Assembly: GCF_048544455.1 (NCBI RefSeq)
Contig: NC_133532.1
Span: forward strand, 15,192,948-15,256,947
Direction: 5' to 3'
DNA from: Silene latifolia
Taxonomy: Eukaryota; Streptophyta; Magnoliopsida; Caryophyllales; Caryophyllaceae
DNA: 64,000 bases
The number at the start of each line of letters is the position of its first letter. The first letter of the stretch is position 1. Positions 11,149-22,582 of this stretch are shown piece after piece. The notes under the pieces are model-generated. The model saw only the letters and a list, made by a program, of their open reading frames with translations, did no database searches and was not told the DNA's origin. The position numbers and the translations under genes were made by a program.

Positions 11149-12946
11149 TGATGAGTGCATATTTGGTATCACTTTCCCCCTTCTTTCCTATACTTTTTAT
11201 CTCAATTATTCTAGACAGTTTTGACCTCTTTAGCTTGCATTTTGTAGCTTTAGTCCCGTACTACGAGTTTTATGGCTCTCCATGCAAGTTTTGAACCCGA
11301 AAGGACTAAAGAAGCTAGCAAAGAACCCCACAAGGCAAGTATAGGGAAGAAGCTTGAAGGAAGGCGAAAAAGGACTCCCAGCGAGCCCCTCCTTTGGGCC
11401 GGTTCAGAGACGGCAGCCGGTTAGCCGGCTCATCATACCTGGCAACTTAATTTGTGCTGAAGTTTCCAGCGGGTTTCGAGCCGGTCCAGGACCGGCGGCC
11501 GGCCGGCCGAGACTCCCCTTCTCCGCATTTCTATTTCCTTGTAATTTTCGGCCCAATTGTTTTGTAAACTATAAATACCCCCCTCCTAATTCATTTTAAC
11601 ACACAACCCTAGATCTACTTTATTTCCATTCTCCAAGTTTGAAACTTTGCTAATTACTTTGCTAATCTTTCCCTAATTAGACTAATTCCTTCAATAATTA
11701 GTAGATTATTAGTTCTAGTAATTGGGTTGTAACAAGGTTGGAGATTTCTCCATCCTTATTTTCAATCCAAGTTTCCTTCTTGCTATTGAATTGGTACAAT
11801 TTCCTTCCTTAGTTTCATTTGTTTATATTTGCTTTCTCTTAAGTTTTGTTTAATTGTTTATGTTAGAATTCTTCTCTTTATTGTTTGATTGTTATTTTTC
11901 TCTCTCTTGTTCATTTCTTCCTTGCTCTCCATTGTTGTTTTCACCCAAAGATTGAGTCTTTGGGTTTTTGTGTCAAAGTTTGTGTCTTTTGTCTTAATCC
12001 TTTCTCATCTTAGCTTAATTTGTCTATCATCATAGTTTTGTTGAATTATTGCATGATTAATTGTAGAATCCAACTTCACATCATGTTAATGTTTAAAGAA
12101 CCCATCTTTATTGATTCTTTTGTCTTAAGAACCATGATTAGTGAGTAGTCCTTTTACTACGACTCGATTATCCCCGACATGAGTTTCCTACTTGGTTAAG
12201 ACCCATTTAATTGGTCATTTTAGGTGGTGGTAAAGGAGAATTAAGGGGATTGATTTGTGTTATTGACTTGTTGGAATTTTCTTCTTGTCCTTGACCATTG
12301 GTGAAAATCAATTAGGTGGAGGATGGTGTGATTTTAGCTTGTCTTTCATTAACCTTGGTTGAGACCGAAAGGGAGAACCTTGGGAGAACACCCCTAATTT
12401 TGTGTTTGAAATCGACCCTCGAGAGAGGGAGTGGGATGACCCGGATTTGAGACGGAAGCTTAATGAATCTAAGTCTAGTTTAAACTACCCTTGAGATAAT
12501 GCATGATTTTGGGGGAGTTGAAACTCGTAATTAGGTACCCGACCTTCGAACCCGAGAAGGGGGTTGGAAAGGTTTACTAGTGTCCACTCACGAGACCGAA
12601 AGGGAGGTGTTTGGCGACTTAGAGCCGTCATCCTCTTTAACACTACCTAATCGACCACTTAGCGGGAAATTAAGCTTGTAGGAACAATTGTCGGAGGAGA
12701 AGTCGGGTCCTAGGCCTTCCTTAATCTTGATTACATCATTTTCATTCGCTTGCTTTATTTCCATAATTAGTTCAATTGCATTTTAATTTGATTAGTTTAG
12801 TCGATTAGTTAAAAATCCACCCCTTTTATTATCGACTTGGCTAAACCGTAGAATTAGAAACCATTAGTACTCTACTTGCTCCTCGTGGATTCGACCCCCA
12901 AGTGCTATAACACGCCGTGCACTTGCGGTTCTTTGAAACTTCATCA
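11149..12946 (+). repeat. 3' LTR of the Athila-like element
   Basis: The LTR starts TGATGAGTGCATA directly after the purine block GTGTGGGGATGTT and ends CTTTGAAACTTCATCA, 1798 bp, TG...CA. The start and the end segment with ATTCGACCCCCAAGTGC resemble LTRs of Athila/Tat elements, including those at 36332 and 42556 here. The TATA-like sequence CTATAAATACCC at about 11568 is a plausible promoter. The match for the left target duplication is not present because the 5' end is lost. Confidence 0.75.
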
Positions 12947-14093
12947 AAAGATTTAGAGGGAGGCTTTTAAGGAGTTGTAGTTTGGTAACGAGATGCATAG
13001 TTTTTTTTTTCTTTTCTTTTTATTGGGTTTTGGATAGTTAGATATACTATAAATTGGCTTCTATAATGCTACTATACACCTAGATGTAGTATCTCCTATT
13101 TGTGGATATATTACTACTGAGTACTAAACAATATGACAAAGAATTGAAGTAAAACCAAGGGCTTTCTATGACATTGCAGAAATCAGCAGAATTATAGAGA
13201 TTTTACAGCACGAAAGGTTCAACAACCTGCTTGTAGAGTTGTAGGTCTAATCCTTCAAAAAGAAGCCTACTACCCCTCTAATCTCCTCTCAAAGCCACAA
13301 CATAAATGTTCAAATCGATTGAAAATTCACAAAGAAAACGCAAATGTATAACTGGATTACACTTTAAAATCTTCCTACAAGAAAGGCTTAGACAACCAAT
13401 ACGATTAAGCGAACAGTTAAGTGAACTTTTGGCTTAATCAAGACACTGCTACATAGCTACGGTCAGCCAACAGACAGAAGTAGACTGATGTTTAACTTAT
13501 GCTCTACAAATTTACTTGTCAGTCATAGTTCATAACAACGAAAAGTAGGGAGTGCTAGAACCTGCAATTAAACTAGTTTTGAACAGAAACGTTAATCTAG
13601 GCATCCATCGCCAAATTTTATACTTAAGTGTCCTAGTTTTCTAGCCGAGTACGATTCACGCATTAGTTAAGCAAAAGGCCAGAGGCAGTTAAACAGCAGA
13701 GGGTCTTCCAACACAATCGTACTATACCAGTTGGTTTGCATTTAGGTTTTGACGGGTTATACACTTATACATGCAGGACAAATGGAGAAGACGTGATACC
13801 CTTCATTCCGTATCCATTTCAATATTTACATCTTCCTCATAAGCTGGAGATTTATTTAAAGTTCACCTCTTTTTCAATAGCTTATCATATTCAATACGAA
13901 TGAAGGGCATTTTTCATCCGATTCATTTGTCAATGAACCTTGAAATGTGAATTGGGAATGTGCATTTTATGCCTACATCAGTTTAAATTTTGAGATAACT
14001 AAAAGTATACAAAATCTAGGTCACTAGAGGTGATTAAAATGTTAACATGAAAATACACGTAAAACTAAAATGAGAATTGTTGTGTTACGATAC
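12947..14093. other. Non-coding DNA downstream of the F-box gene
   Basis: No gene is visible. The stretch 13205-13440 (beginning CGAAAGGTTCAACAACCTGC) is similar to 28812-28921 followed by 53248-53340. It marks a duplicated host segment and serves as an unoccupied reference for the copia insertion at 28922. Confidence 0.6.
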
Positions 14094-14230
14094 CTTGAGT
14101 TCTTCGGCACCACCAGTGTTAAAATCTGAGTCGTCAAACATGCAAACATCTCAATCTATTTGCTTCAACATCTGATATACCTCAGATTGCATTGCCAGAA
14201 CACTATTCTTCACATCGGAAACAACAGCAA
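14094..14230 (-). pseudogene. Exon-like fragment, unrecognised
   Basis: On the minus strand a 137-bp stretch reads LAVVSDVKNSVLAMQSEVYQ..., then one TGA stop, then DVCMFDDSDFNTGGAEELK, followed by a GT donor. Codon-like composition and the donor suggest a relict exon, but I do not recognise the protein. It lies about 100 bp downstream of the F-box stop codon and could be host or captured sequence. Confidence 0.3.
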
Positions 14231-14333
14231 GCAACAATAAAGGGTTTCCCAATATTATTCACAAAAAGATACTCCCTTGGTCGTCATAAATAGTTTACCT
14301 TTGCTCTTGGATCGATTATTTATCCAATCAAAA

Positions 14334-15558
14334 TTAAGAAGATGCCATATACTCCGCTCCATATCCTTTGCATAATAACAAGCTCTCTGAATACATTTCC
14401 AATTCCAATTCTACATCAGGGCTCACAAATTGTCCAAGCCTCCGTAATTGGCAAGTAGCAATATTATAGGACTTGTTCCGATAAACAAAATAGCCGCCAT
14501 CACCCTCGTAATACAATATCCTTGCTATTTCTCTTGAACCTATTTGGCAGAAAAAATTAGAACCATCAACACTTGAAGGTCCTAAAAACCATTGACTCCA
14601 CTCCCGCTTTCCGCTCTCTTGCTTTAGCACCCAGATCACAGAATGTACGGAAGAAATACTGAAAATCGCTAGAAACTCCCCAAGAAGAAACAAAAACCTT
14701 GTTGTTTCTGTTTCATTTAATACAATCGGCAATTCCAAGAACTCAAAATTTTCCGTATCAAAATCAAGGGAAACAAGATGAGTAGGCTCACCACTCATAT
14801 GATTACTACTATCCCTATAATGGATCATTTCCAAGCCAGTGAGCTGCCCCTTCTGAATAGCACGCATTTGGCGGACAATAACAGGAATTAAACATACGTC
14901 CAAAAGTCGAACAATCCATTTTCAACCCATTATTCCTGACAACCCATTGTTGATCACTAAGTGTAAAAACTGCAACACACATCTCTGTTTGCCTTAACAT
15001 TCGAGTACGCTTAAATGAGATAGCGATGACTTTAAAATCCTTACTCCGAGGCGTGAATCCAAGTACAAAGTTAGTCTTGCACACTAGACAGGGATGAAAG
15101 GGGCAAGGGGGAAGTAGCAGCGATTTTCTAATACTCGGGTTACATATTCTAAGCTCATTGTACTTGGAATTTTGAAAACCACACATTAAAACTAACGAAT
15201 TACATCTTCCCTTAAAATGGTATCTTTCAGAACTCCTAAAAACATTACAAATATTTCCAAAAGTGCTAACTTTACGAAGTGTCATCACACATCCATCAAA
15301 ATCAATGGATCTCGAACTCCGGATGAATAATAAATTAGCCGAATTATATTGATTGTTTTTGTTATTGTTGCAAAGTTGAAGATGCATGGAAACGAAATCA
15401 GGGTGATCAATAATGGAGCACCAAGATTTACATACGCACCTGAATCTCAATAGTGTTTGGGCAGGCAAATTTGCGAGAATTTGAATCAGCACTTCTGGCG
15501 GTATGTACTTGAACTCCGATGAATTTGATGATGATTTCATCACCTTTGTACTTGTCAT
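14334..15558 (-). pseudogene. F-box protein gene (FBA-type) with a frameshift
   Basis: F-box proteins are substrate receptors of SCF ubiquitin ligases. The ATG at 15558 opens a frame with an F-box at about residues 17-60 (IPPEVLIQILANLPAQTLLR, then FRCVCKSWCSIID). An F-box-associated region follows: ICNPSIRKSLLLPPCPF, FVLGFTPRSKDFKV, GAAHWLGNDPL. The frame stops at 14815, but another frame running 14903-14334 continues the family pattern (GEPTHLVSLDFDTENFEFLE to GYGAEYMASS). The join needs a one-base indel near 14840-14860. The joined length of about 400 residues is usual for the family. It is a pseudogene, a truncated 247-residue protein, or a sequencing error. An L1 sits about 50 bp upstream of the start codon. 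Confidence 0.85.
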
Positions 15559-15611
15559 TATTTCAGATAGACGTTTTTGACTGCCGGGAGAAGCTGATGA
15601 TGAGTGAAATC

Positions 15612-15803
15612 AAGAGAAAGGAGCCGACAACAACAAGCAGTCTTCAGGACTGAGTATGGGAAGATCAAGCGTTGAAAGGAGAGGATCAATAAAACCCCTT
15701 GGTGAGCCAGGATCTTGATGAGGAGTAGCAGACAGGAGGGGTCCTGGAAAAAAGAAGTGATCTCCAACGAAATCTGGTCTGGAGTATATAACCATTCCCC
15801 CAA
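15612..15803 (-). pseudogene. Inverted 5' segment of LINE B ORF2
   Basis: On the minus strand it reads TPDQISLEITSFFQD, a frameshift at a CCCC run, then a segment ending in PILSPEDCLLLSAPFSLD. Plant L1 elements carry this type of linker between endonuclease and RT, ending shortly before the PGPDG-like start of the RT. The minus orientation right beside plus-strand RT that starts PPRFFQYF shows inversion of the 5' end. Confidence 0.75.
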
Positions 15804-18267
15804 GATTTTTTCAGTATTTTTGGCCCTAGGTTGGTCAGTTGATTACGGCTGCTCTTCTTCGCTTCCTTAATTCGGGTGTTTTGTTGAAAGAATGGAATAA
15901 CACCCAAATTGTTCTTATTCCTAAAGTGGACAAACCAGAGCTGATCTCTCAGTATCGTCCTATTAGTCTTTGCAATGTTATCTATCGCCTCGCTTCCAAG
16001 TGCCTTGCCAATCGTCTCAAGCTTGTTATCTCTTCGGTTGTTTCGGACTCCCAGCAGGCTTTTGTTCCTTCGAGGCTTATGTCGGATGGTTGTCTTATTA
16101 CGCATGAAATTATGCACTATCTAAATAAGACAAAAGAAAGGCCTTTATTTCTTATCTTTGCTCGAAGCTTGACATGCATAAAGCGTTTGACCGTGTTTCC
16201 TGGCCTTTCCTCATTGCCGTTTTGAAGAAATTTGGTTTCCCTATTTTCTGGCAGAATATTATCTGGGAATGCATCTCCACAGTTACTTATAATATCCTTA
16301 TTAATGGTGAACCATCTGCTACCTTTCGACCTTCTTGCGGCCTGAGGCAGGGTGATCCGCTTTCCCCCTACTTGTTTATTTTGTGTATGGAGGTTCTTTC
16401 CTGCCAATTGCGCGCCGCTGCGAATACTGGATCTATACACGGTCTCAAGATTTCTCGCTATGCTCCTCCTGTTACCCATCTTTTTTATGCTGATGATGCT
16501 TTTATTTGCTGTAAAGCTACTCCTAGTTCTTTTGAGGCTCTCCGGGATTTGTTTCGTTTTTTCGAGCTTGCCTCTGGCCAGATGATTAATCTTGATAAAT
16601 CCTTTATCAAATTCAGTCCAAATGCACCGCCTGATTTCAAATCCCATATGTCTTCCATACTCAAGATGCGGATATCGACTTGCTTTGGAAATTATTTAGG
16701 TGTCCCTGTTGATCTTCCTTCCAAGAAGTCTGTAGTTTTTCAGCCTCTCGTGGACAAGCTGACTACTCGGGTTATTGCTTGGTCTCCTCTTCATCTTAGT
16801 CAACCTTGTAAACTGCTCATCGTCAACTCGATTCTTCTGGGTTCGCTCCGTTATTTAATGACTTCCATCCATTTTCCAATTGGGATTTGTAAGAAGATTG
16901 ACTCTTTGATTGCCGCTTTTTGGTGGCGTAAGGATGTTCGTCATCGCTCTATTCACTGGCTTTCTAGAGACTCTTTACAGCTTCCGCGTGATAATGGTGG
17001 TCTTGATTTCAAGTCTGTCTCGTTGTTAAGTCAGGCTTCCCTTATGAAGAATTTTTGGCGTATTTATCATCAACCCTCTGGTTTTCTGGCGAAGTTTATG
17101 ATCCCCAAGTACAGGAAGGATTTACCAATTCCATCTTCAAAATCGAAAGTCTCGCATCCTTCTTTTTTATGGGCTGGTTTATGTCGTGTTGCTTCTACTT
17201 TTTCTCCTGCTTTGTCCTGGAAACTGGGTAACGGTGCCTCAGTTGATTTGCTCACAAGCCGCTGGATTAATGGGAATGTTCCTTCTGTTCGACCATCTTT
17301 TTCTGATGCCTCACCAGCGCTTCCTGCTTTGCTCAGTTCGTCAGGTAATTGGAATATTAGTGCAGTTTTTCGTATTTTTGAGTCTCCGTGTGCCAAGCTT
17401 ATTACTGCTATGGAACCCCCTCATGTTGATATTGACTATTTCCTCTATTGGAAATGCACTGAGGATGGAGTTTTTTGCATTCGATCAGGTTATTCATTTT
17501 TACTATCACGTCACTCCTTTTCCTGCTCACCCACGTTTTATTCGGTTTTTCCTTGGAAAGTTCTCTGGGGTCTTCGATGCTCACCCAAGTTACCTCTTCT
17601 TGTTTGGCGCATTGTACATAATATCCTTCCTTCATTAGATAATCTTTCTCTGCGTGGTTTACAGGTTAGTACTTCTTGTGTTTTTTGCAACTCCTCTACT
17701 GAATCTTTAGATCATTTATTCCGTTTTTGTACTGTTGCTAGACATGTGTGGCGTTCTTTCGCTCTTGGCCTTAATTCTGTGGCTAACCCAGCAGTTCCCT
17801 TGCAACGATGGATCGCTGATCATATTCTGTATTTTCACAGGCTCAAGAATGATTCTGATCGTTGTCTGCTTCACTTTCTTTGTATTTTTAAAGCTATTTG
17901 GATGGTCCGTAACACCATAGTCTTTGAGGGCTGCAACGTTAACCCAGTTCAGATTTTATTTTTGTCAGACTCCCTTCTTACCGCTCACTCTCAACTGCCA
18001 GCACTTTTGCCTGTCAAGCTCCAGAATCAACTTTTTATATCTGCCCGTGTTCCGCCTATTTCTGATGTTTCTTATCATATTATGGTCTACAGGTTGACCC
18101 CTGGAAATCAATTCATCATTTCTACATCAGACGGTCTCACGGCCGCTCCTTCTGTGCATGTCGTTCGTGCCTCCTCTTTCTTTGCGGCGAGAAAAAGGGC
18201 TTCTTCTCACCATGTACGGGGCTCGATCGACTTCTTTACCTTCCGTTTCCTTCCGGGTTCCGTCTAA
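15791..18267 (+). pseudogene. LINE B ORF2: RT, zinc finger and C-terminus
   Basis: The frame opens PPRFFQYFWP, has an in-frame TAG, then VGQLITAALLRFLNSG, QIVLIPK, YRPISLCNVIYR and QQAFVPSR. A frameshift at about 16160 passes to the 16174-18267 frame. That frame holds DMHKAFDRVSW, GLRQGDPLSPYLF and the active site FYADD, and later AFWWRKD, GGLDFK and a zf-RVT domain (PKLPLLVWRIVHNILP, CVFCNSSTESLDHLFRFC). About 690 residues are open after the frameshift, so the copy is fairly young. No RNase H domain is evident at the C-terminus. Confidence 0.9.
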
Positions 18268-18486
18268 AAAATTATCAGCCGTTCTGGCTTCCTCAAAGCC
18301 AGTACCAATAGAATTGCGACATTCCTTGTTAGCAATTCGAAATTTCCTTCGTTTGTTTGTTCATTGGTCAGTTCGTCTTGCTACGGGTTGATTTGTAATC
18401 TTGTTAACATTATGCTTGTTTCTTTGCTTTAATATATGAAGTTCATTGTTGTCAAAAAAAAAAGTCCTGATTCGTCAAGTGAAATC

Positions 18487-18715
18487 AGGAGTATTAGACT
18501 ACTCGAAGTCCCAATTAGATCTGGTAAACGGGTCAATTTGGTCGGCTCATTTCGAGTCGGTTAGTTCGCCTCTTTCATATTATTGGGTTAGTTTGGGTTG
18601 GGACGGCTTTCGAGTTTCGGGTATGTTAATGAGGTCATTTTTTAGTCTGGTTATTTCGGTTCTGGGTTATCGGGTCAAAGATTAAGAGAGAAAAAAGTAT
18701 ATTTAGTATTATAAA
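18487..18715. other. Spacer with GGGTCGGGT-like motifs
   Basis: Non-coding DNA with degenerate GGGT/CGGGT words, similar in style to 19640-19830. A Helitron-like element at 18716 separates the two stretches. Confidence 0.35.
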
Positions 18716-19510
18716 CTAGTGTAGATCCCGCGCAGATGCACGGTAAATATAGGCCTTTTAATTTTTAGTGTATTAGTTATAGATTTTAGATTTATATCTC
18801 GCGAATTTTTATAAAAATAACTATTATTAAAATTAATCAAAAGAATTGAATAATTCCATGAATTGTGTTTTTTATGAAAATATTTTAACTACATCAATTT
18901 TTTTTAAAAATCTTTTTTCGTCACGAAGTTAATAATAGGAGATACGGTTTTTATGTATAGATTATTTTAAATGGAAAATTATTTTTAATAAATGAAAATC
19001 TAATTTGTTTCCATATATAAGTTTGAGCACTTTGGAGGGAAAATTTTAGAGAAGTTGTATTCTCTTAGTATATAGGATGATTTATACTTTTAAAATTTGC
19101 ACCTCATTAATATTTATCAGTTCACTCCATTGTATTTTGATATGAAACAAAAAAATTGAAATGAAAAACTAATAAAAAATTTTATTTAAGTTGTGAATTT
19201 TTTTAGTGAATGTTTTTTGTCACGAAGCTAATAGTAAGAATGTGTCAAGTTATTCTCTATAATAATAATTATTGCATTACTGAAAAATTTAGCAACTTAT
19301 ACTTTATAATTTAATATCAATTTTATATTATTTTAATGAAAAACTCATAATTATGAATTTATTTAAAAAAATTAGAGTTTATTAATAAGAATGTATTCAT
19401 TGAAAAGAAAATAATGTAATGAAAGGAAATTTTATTTATTACCTTATTTAGCTAGATGCTTTTTGGAGGGAAAACTAAGAGAATTTTTATTCTCTTAGTA
19501 GTATGGGGGA
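18716..19510 (-). mobile_element. Helitron-like element with two 5' ends
   Basis: On the minus strand the 3' end is a hairpin (CCGTGCATCTGCGCGG) followed by GATCTACACTAG at 18716, preceded on the plus strand by the target A. Two 5' ends are present. One is at 19080 (minus strand TCATCCTATATACTAAGAG), the other at 19510 (TCCCCCATACTACTAAGAG), each followed by T on the plus strand. The segments before the two ends are similar (TCACGAAGNTAATANTA). No Rep/helicase gene is present, so it is non-autonomous. Confidence 0.65.
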
Positions 19511-20030
19511 TTATAACCCATTTTTATTTTAGTTTTGATAATTGATTCTTTGTTTTTCAACGTAAATAATACTAAATCCCCTATTAAATAGTCAATTCAT
19601 GTCTTTTTTATTTAACTAAAGTTATATTTTGTTAAGTCATTTTAAGGTCAAGTGGTTTCAAATCAGTTCTCGAGTCTGGTCAATTCTAGGTTAACAAAGC
19701 TCCAGTAATGTTAGGGCGGGGTCGGGTTAATTCGGATTTCGGGTCATATTCGGGGGTTATAGTTCAGGTCAATTTTGGGTCTCGGATAAGTCTTTTCAGA
19801 TCAGTATGGTTTTGCAGGTCTACTCCAAGCAAGGTAAGTTGAGATGTCATGACCTTGTTGAGTCATCTTAATCCACAGTTAACAAAAAATAACAAAAAAT
19901 TAACATGACCCTTTTGTAAAATAGGTTAAGTGATGACCTCTTTTGCTCAACTTTACGTGTTTGTTAGGCTAATAGCCTATTAGGTGGTTCCCTTTAATTG
20001 GCCTGACTCAAATAAAAAGGACAAAGGTAA
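19511..20030. other. Non-coding DNA
   Basis: No open frame. The 19640-19830 part is built of degenerate GGGTCGGGT / TTCGGGT words, a common plant low-complexity style. Confidence 0.4.
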
Positions 20031-20039
20031 ATAATTGGA

Positions 20040-20236
20040 CACAAATTCTCATTGAAGACATGACATATCCGTCACAAGCTGAAGACGGATACCATTTTAC
20101 CTCACAATGTACCCACTTTTTCTCTCTCTGCAACACTATTCATGTGGTCCCCTTTCTCCACTAACCCATTTTGTTACCATTTTATCTCACAAAATATCCG
20201 TCACAAATGGTAACCCGTCACAAGGGAGACCAATTG
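20040..20236. mobile_element. 197-bp MITE, copy 1 (9-bp target duplication)
   Basis: This is nearly identical over its full 197 bp to the copy at 28210-28406. The 9-bp direct repeat ATAATTGGA flanks it (20031-20039 and 20237-20245). Nine-base duplications point to Mutator-like (MULE) transposition. The ends CACAAATTCTC and GAGACCAATTG form only a weak inverted repeat. Subterminal ATCCGTCAC and GTGACGGG motifs occur. Confidence 0.85.
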
Positions 20237-20245
20237 ATAATTGGA

Positions 20246-20763
20246 AAGGTTGAAAGGTGAAAAATGATTGAGTTGATAGGTGATGACCTTTTGGATGTGA
20301 GGTGCAAATGGGTCAAGGTAGATAAGGTGGGATTAAGAACAAAAATGGGCGTGGACAAATTAGTTTGACTATTGCTTGGGCATGTTCTTAATTTAAGGAT
20401 TTTCTCACTTATAAGTTTATCCCTCGACGTTTTTGTATTTTAAGGTTTACTACTTTTTTTGATAAAAAAAAAAACTTTAATCGGCTATAATAACTCTTTA
20501 CTATGAGTAGGCCTGTCAAAATTAACTCCACCAATAACCTGATCCGAAAAATTCGACCTGACATCCAATTTAAGACCCTAGACACGAACCCGAATTGAAT
20601 GGACCCAATATAACTAACCTGAATGTTTATTGTTGCATACCGATTATTATAAATAAAAAAACTTGATAATAGTTTACCCTAAATGGCTTGGCCCGTCTTG
20701 ACCCGACCTGATCTGACCCAAACTCAGCAAACTCGAAATGGACCCGGCTCGAACATACCGATC
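20246..20763. other. Non-coding DNA
   Basis: No gene visible. The stretch from 20510 has the GAACCCGA / CCGACC style of low-complexity sequence seen in hAT-type MITEs, but I could not find a matching right end. Confidence 0.35.
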
Positions 20764-20768
20764 TGTTT

Positions 20769-21110
20769 TGTAATACTCCATGTGAACCGAAGACGTTATT
20801 CGGGTGGGGTGCCCCATTGAGAGCTCCATTGACAAGCTTAAATGACTGATGCTTAAAGGGATTGAAAGTACTACTCATATCAACAAAATGCACTTTCTTT
20901 TTTTGGTCAGTGCAAAAGAACTCCACAGTTAAGCGTCAGGCTGAGAGTAGTCTTAGGATGAGTGACCTCCTAGGAAGGTTCCCAGAATGCGCATGAGTGA
21001 GGACAAAATGCGTTGAAAATGACCCGTGTTGATCTGTGGGTCAAGTATATAGCTTGTCAAGCTATCGTGAGTAACCGCTCTCGACCCAGGGTTTGGGCCG
21101 GGGTGTTACA
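20769..21110 (+). mobile_element. Solo LTR, 342 bp, gypsy type
   Basis: Starts TGTAATACTCC and ends GGGGTGTTACA, with a perfect 5-bp duplication TGTTT on both sides (20764-20768 and 21111-21115). The termini match those of the gypsy LTRs at 485 and 7271, but the length is only a quarter of theirs. It is therefore a different family or an internally deleted LTR. Confidence 0.85.
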
Positions 21111-21366
21111 TGTTTGCCAAATTTAGCCACAAGTTTATAAAATGGTAATTTTGTTCAAACAAATATCTCGTAAAGGGCGTGAATTTGGATAGAAAGTTCA
21201 CCGTTTTTTGAACCCCTGGCAGAAAGTTATGGTTAGTAAAAGCTTTTTTTAACCGACTATAATTCCTTACTACTAATTCAAAAAACGGATATTTTTTTCG
21301 CAAACTGAATATCTCGTAAAAGTCGTAATCGATGTGAAAAAAATTATCCTTTTCTGAACTTGTAGT

Positions 21367-21816
21367 TAGAGTTGAGCAAAACCGTATCGGGTATACGGTT
21401 TTTAAATTCACAATTTTGTCGGTACGGATCCGACCCGGTTTTCGTATACCCGGTTTTTCGGTATATCCGGTTTTTGTATACCCGGATACGGAGTTCAGTT
21501 GTTTGTTGTTCAATTTATTGCATACGCGATAAAACCGGTACACCCTAACTTAAATTTAATAATATGTTACATACTAAAATAATCAAAATTTCAATATTCA
21601 TTATACAAATGCATTAGGGAAAAAGAAAGTGGACAAGTTAAAGTGATTTGGTTAAATTATTTAGTTTTGTAAGATATTTTTGGTTTTTTTTTATTTCTTT
21701 TCAAAAACCGTATACCCGGTTTTGTTTTTGCCCGACCCGGATACGATACGGTTTTTTGAAAACCGTATCGTATATACGGAAATTAGTTTAATTGAAACCG
21801 TATTTACTCACCCCTA
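21367..21816. mobile_element. hAT-type MITE rich in CCGTAT motifs
   Basis: Ends TAGAGTTGAGCAAAACCG and the complement of CGGTATTTACTCACCCCTA form terminal inverted repeats. The 8-bp flanks CTTGTAGT (21359-21366) and CTTGTTGT (21817-21824) match at seven of eight bases. The ends are filled with repeats of CCGTATACCCGG type. The architecture is the same as 3541-4074 but with a different repeated word. Confidence 0.82.
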
Positions 21817-22041
21817 CTTGTTGTCAAAGATTATGAACTGTCAAAGTTGTGCAAAAAATGAGATATACACCTTATAAAACGAAGAAGTTGAGCAGGAAAA
21901 GTGAGAAAATCCCTTAATCTAATCTAATAGTCCCCTACGTCTTCTACTTTTGATGTATGCCTTTATTTTAGGATCAATAATTCTCGTATATATCGGTTGT
22001 ACACAAAGGTTATTGTAAAACCGTTAGTTACTTAACTTAAA

Positions 22042-22070
22042 CTAGGTTTAAACCCGTGAAAATTCACGGG
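22042..22070 (-). mobile_element. Helitron 3' terminus
   Basis: On the minus strand: perfect hairpin CCCGTGAA/TTCACGGG, then TTTAAAC and CTAG, with the target A at 22041. It matches the terminus at 55217 (GGGTTTAAAACTAG). The body would extend to the right on this map. I could not fix the 5' end. A TCTATACTATTAATAAATG-like end at 25185 is possible but lacks the expected T beside it. Confidence 0.65.
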
Positions 22071-22402
22071 ATTGCTTTAAAATTTTTAATATTAACTACT
22101 ACATAGAAAACTTACTCCTTATTACTTAATAACTCATTTTATATAATTATAACACTTTAATTTGTTAATACTCATGATAGTGTCAATACGTAATGGCGAT
22201 AAACATAGTTATATATGTTCGAAAATGAAAGAAAAAATTAGATTTTATTATTTGTTATTATTAAGCATATTAAAATAAAAATTATGTTTTTTATTATTGG
22301 GAAATCCTATTCATAAGATCATACGACAAATAAACCTATCATCATTAACTAAATCTCTACATGGCCTGAAAATCATTTTGAAGTTGGGTGTATGTATACA
22401 AT

Positions 22403-22582
22403 TAGTCTCACTATAGACGGATATATCCGTCTAATGTGAAAGACGGGTCAAATAAATATGCTTAAAGTGGTGACATTTTTGGGCCCCACCATGCAACTTG
22501 CTGCTTGTCTTATGCTTAAAGTGGGTGAATATTTGACCCGTTTATAACTATAGACGAATATCTCCCTTCTATAATGAAAATT
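22403..22582. mobile_element. MITE-like inverted repeat
   Basis: Left arm begins TAGTCTCACTATAGACGG. The right arm, reverse-complemented, begins AATTTTCATTATAGAAGG, and both continue ATATNCGTCT and an ACGGGTCAAAT block. It is about 180 bp without coding capacity. No clear target duplication. Confidence 0.55.

Larger units (their letters stand above)
15612..18463 (+). mobile_element. L1-type LINE B with inverted 5' end (twin priming)
   Basis: The forward part (about 15791 to the A10 tail at 18454-18463) encodes the RT, zinc-finger and C-terminus. The first about 190 bp encode, on the opposite strand, the L1 segment normally just upstream of the RT. This order is the hallmark of twin priming. 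A likely degenerate target duplication lies at 15594-15611 and 18467-18486 (shared AGTGAAATC end and CTGAT start). Confidence 0.85.

Noticed and set aside
16117..16647. 176-codon minus-strand frame
   Set aside because: Shadow of the LINE B reverse transcriptase on the other strand.
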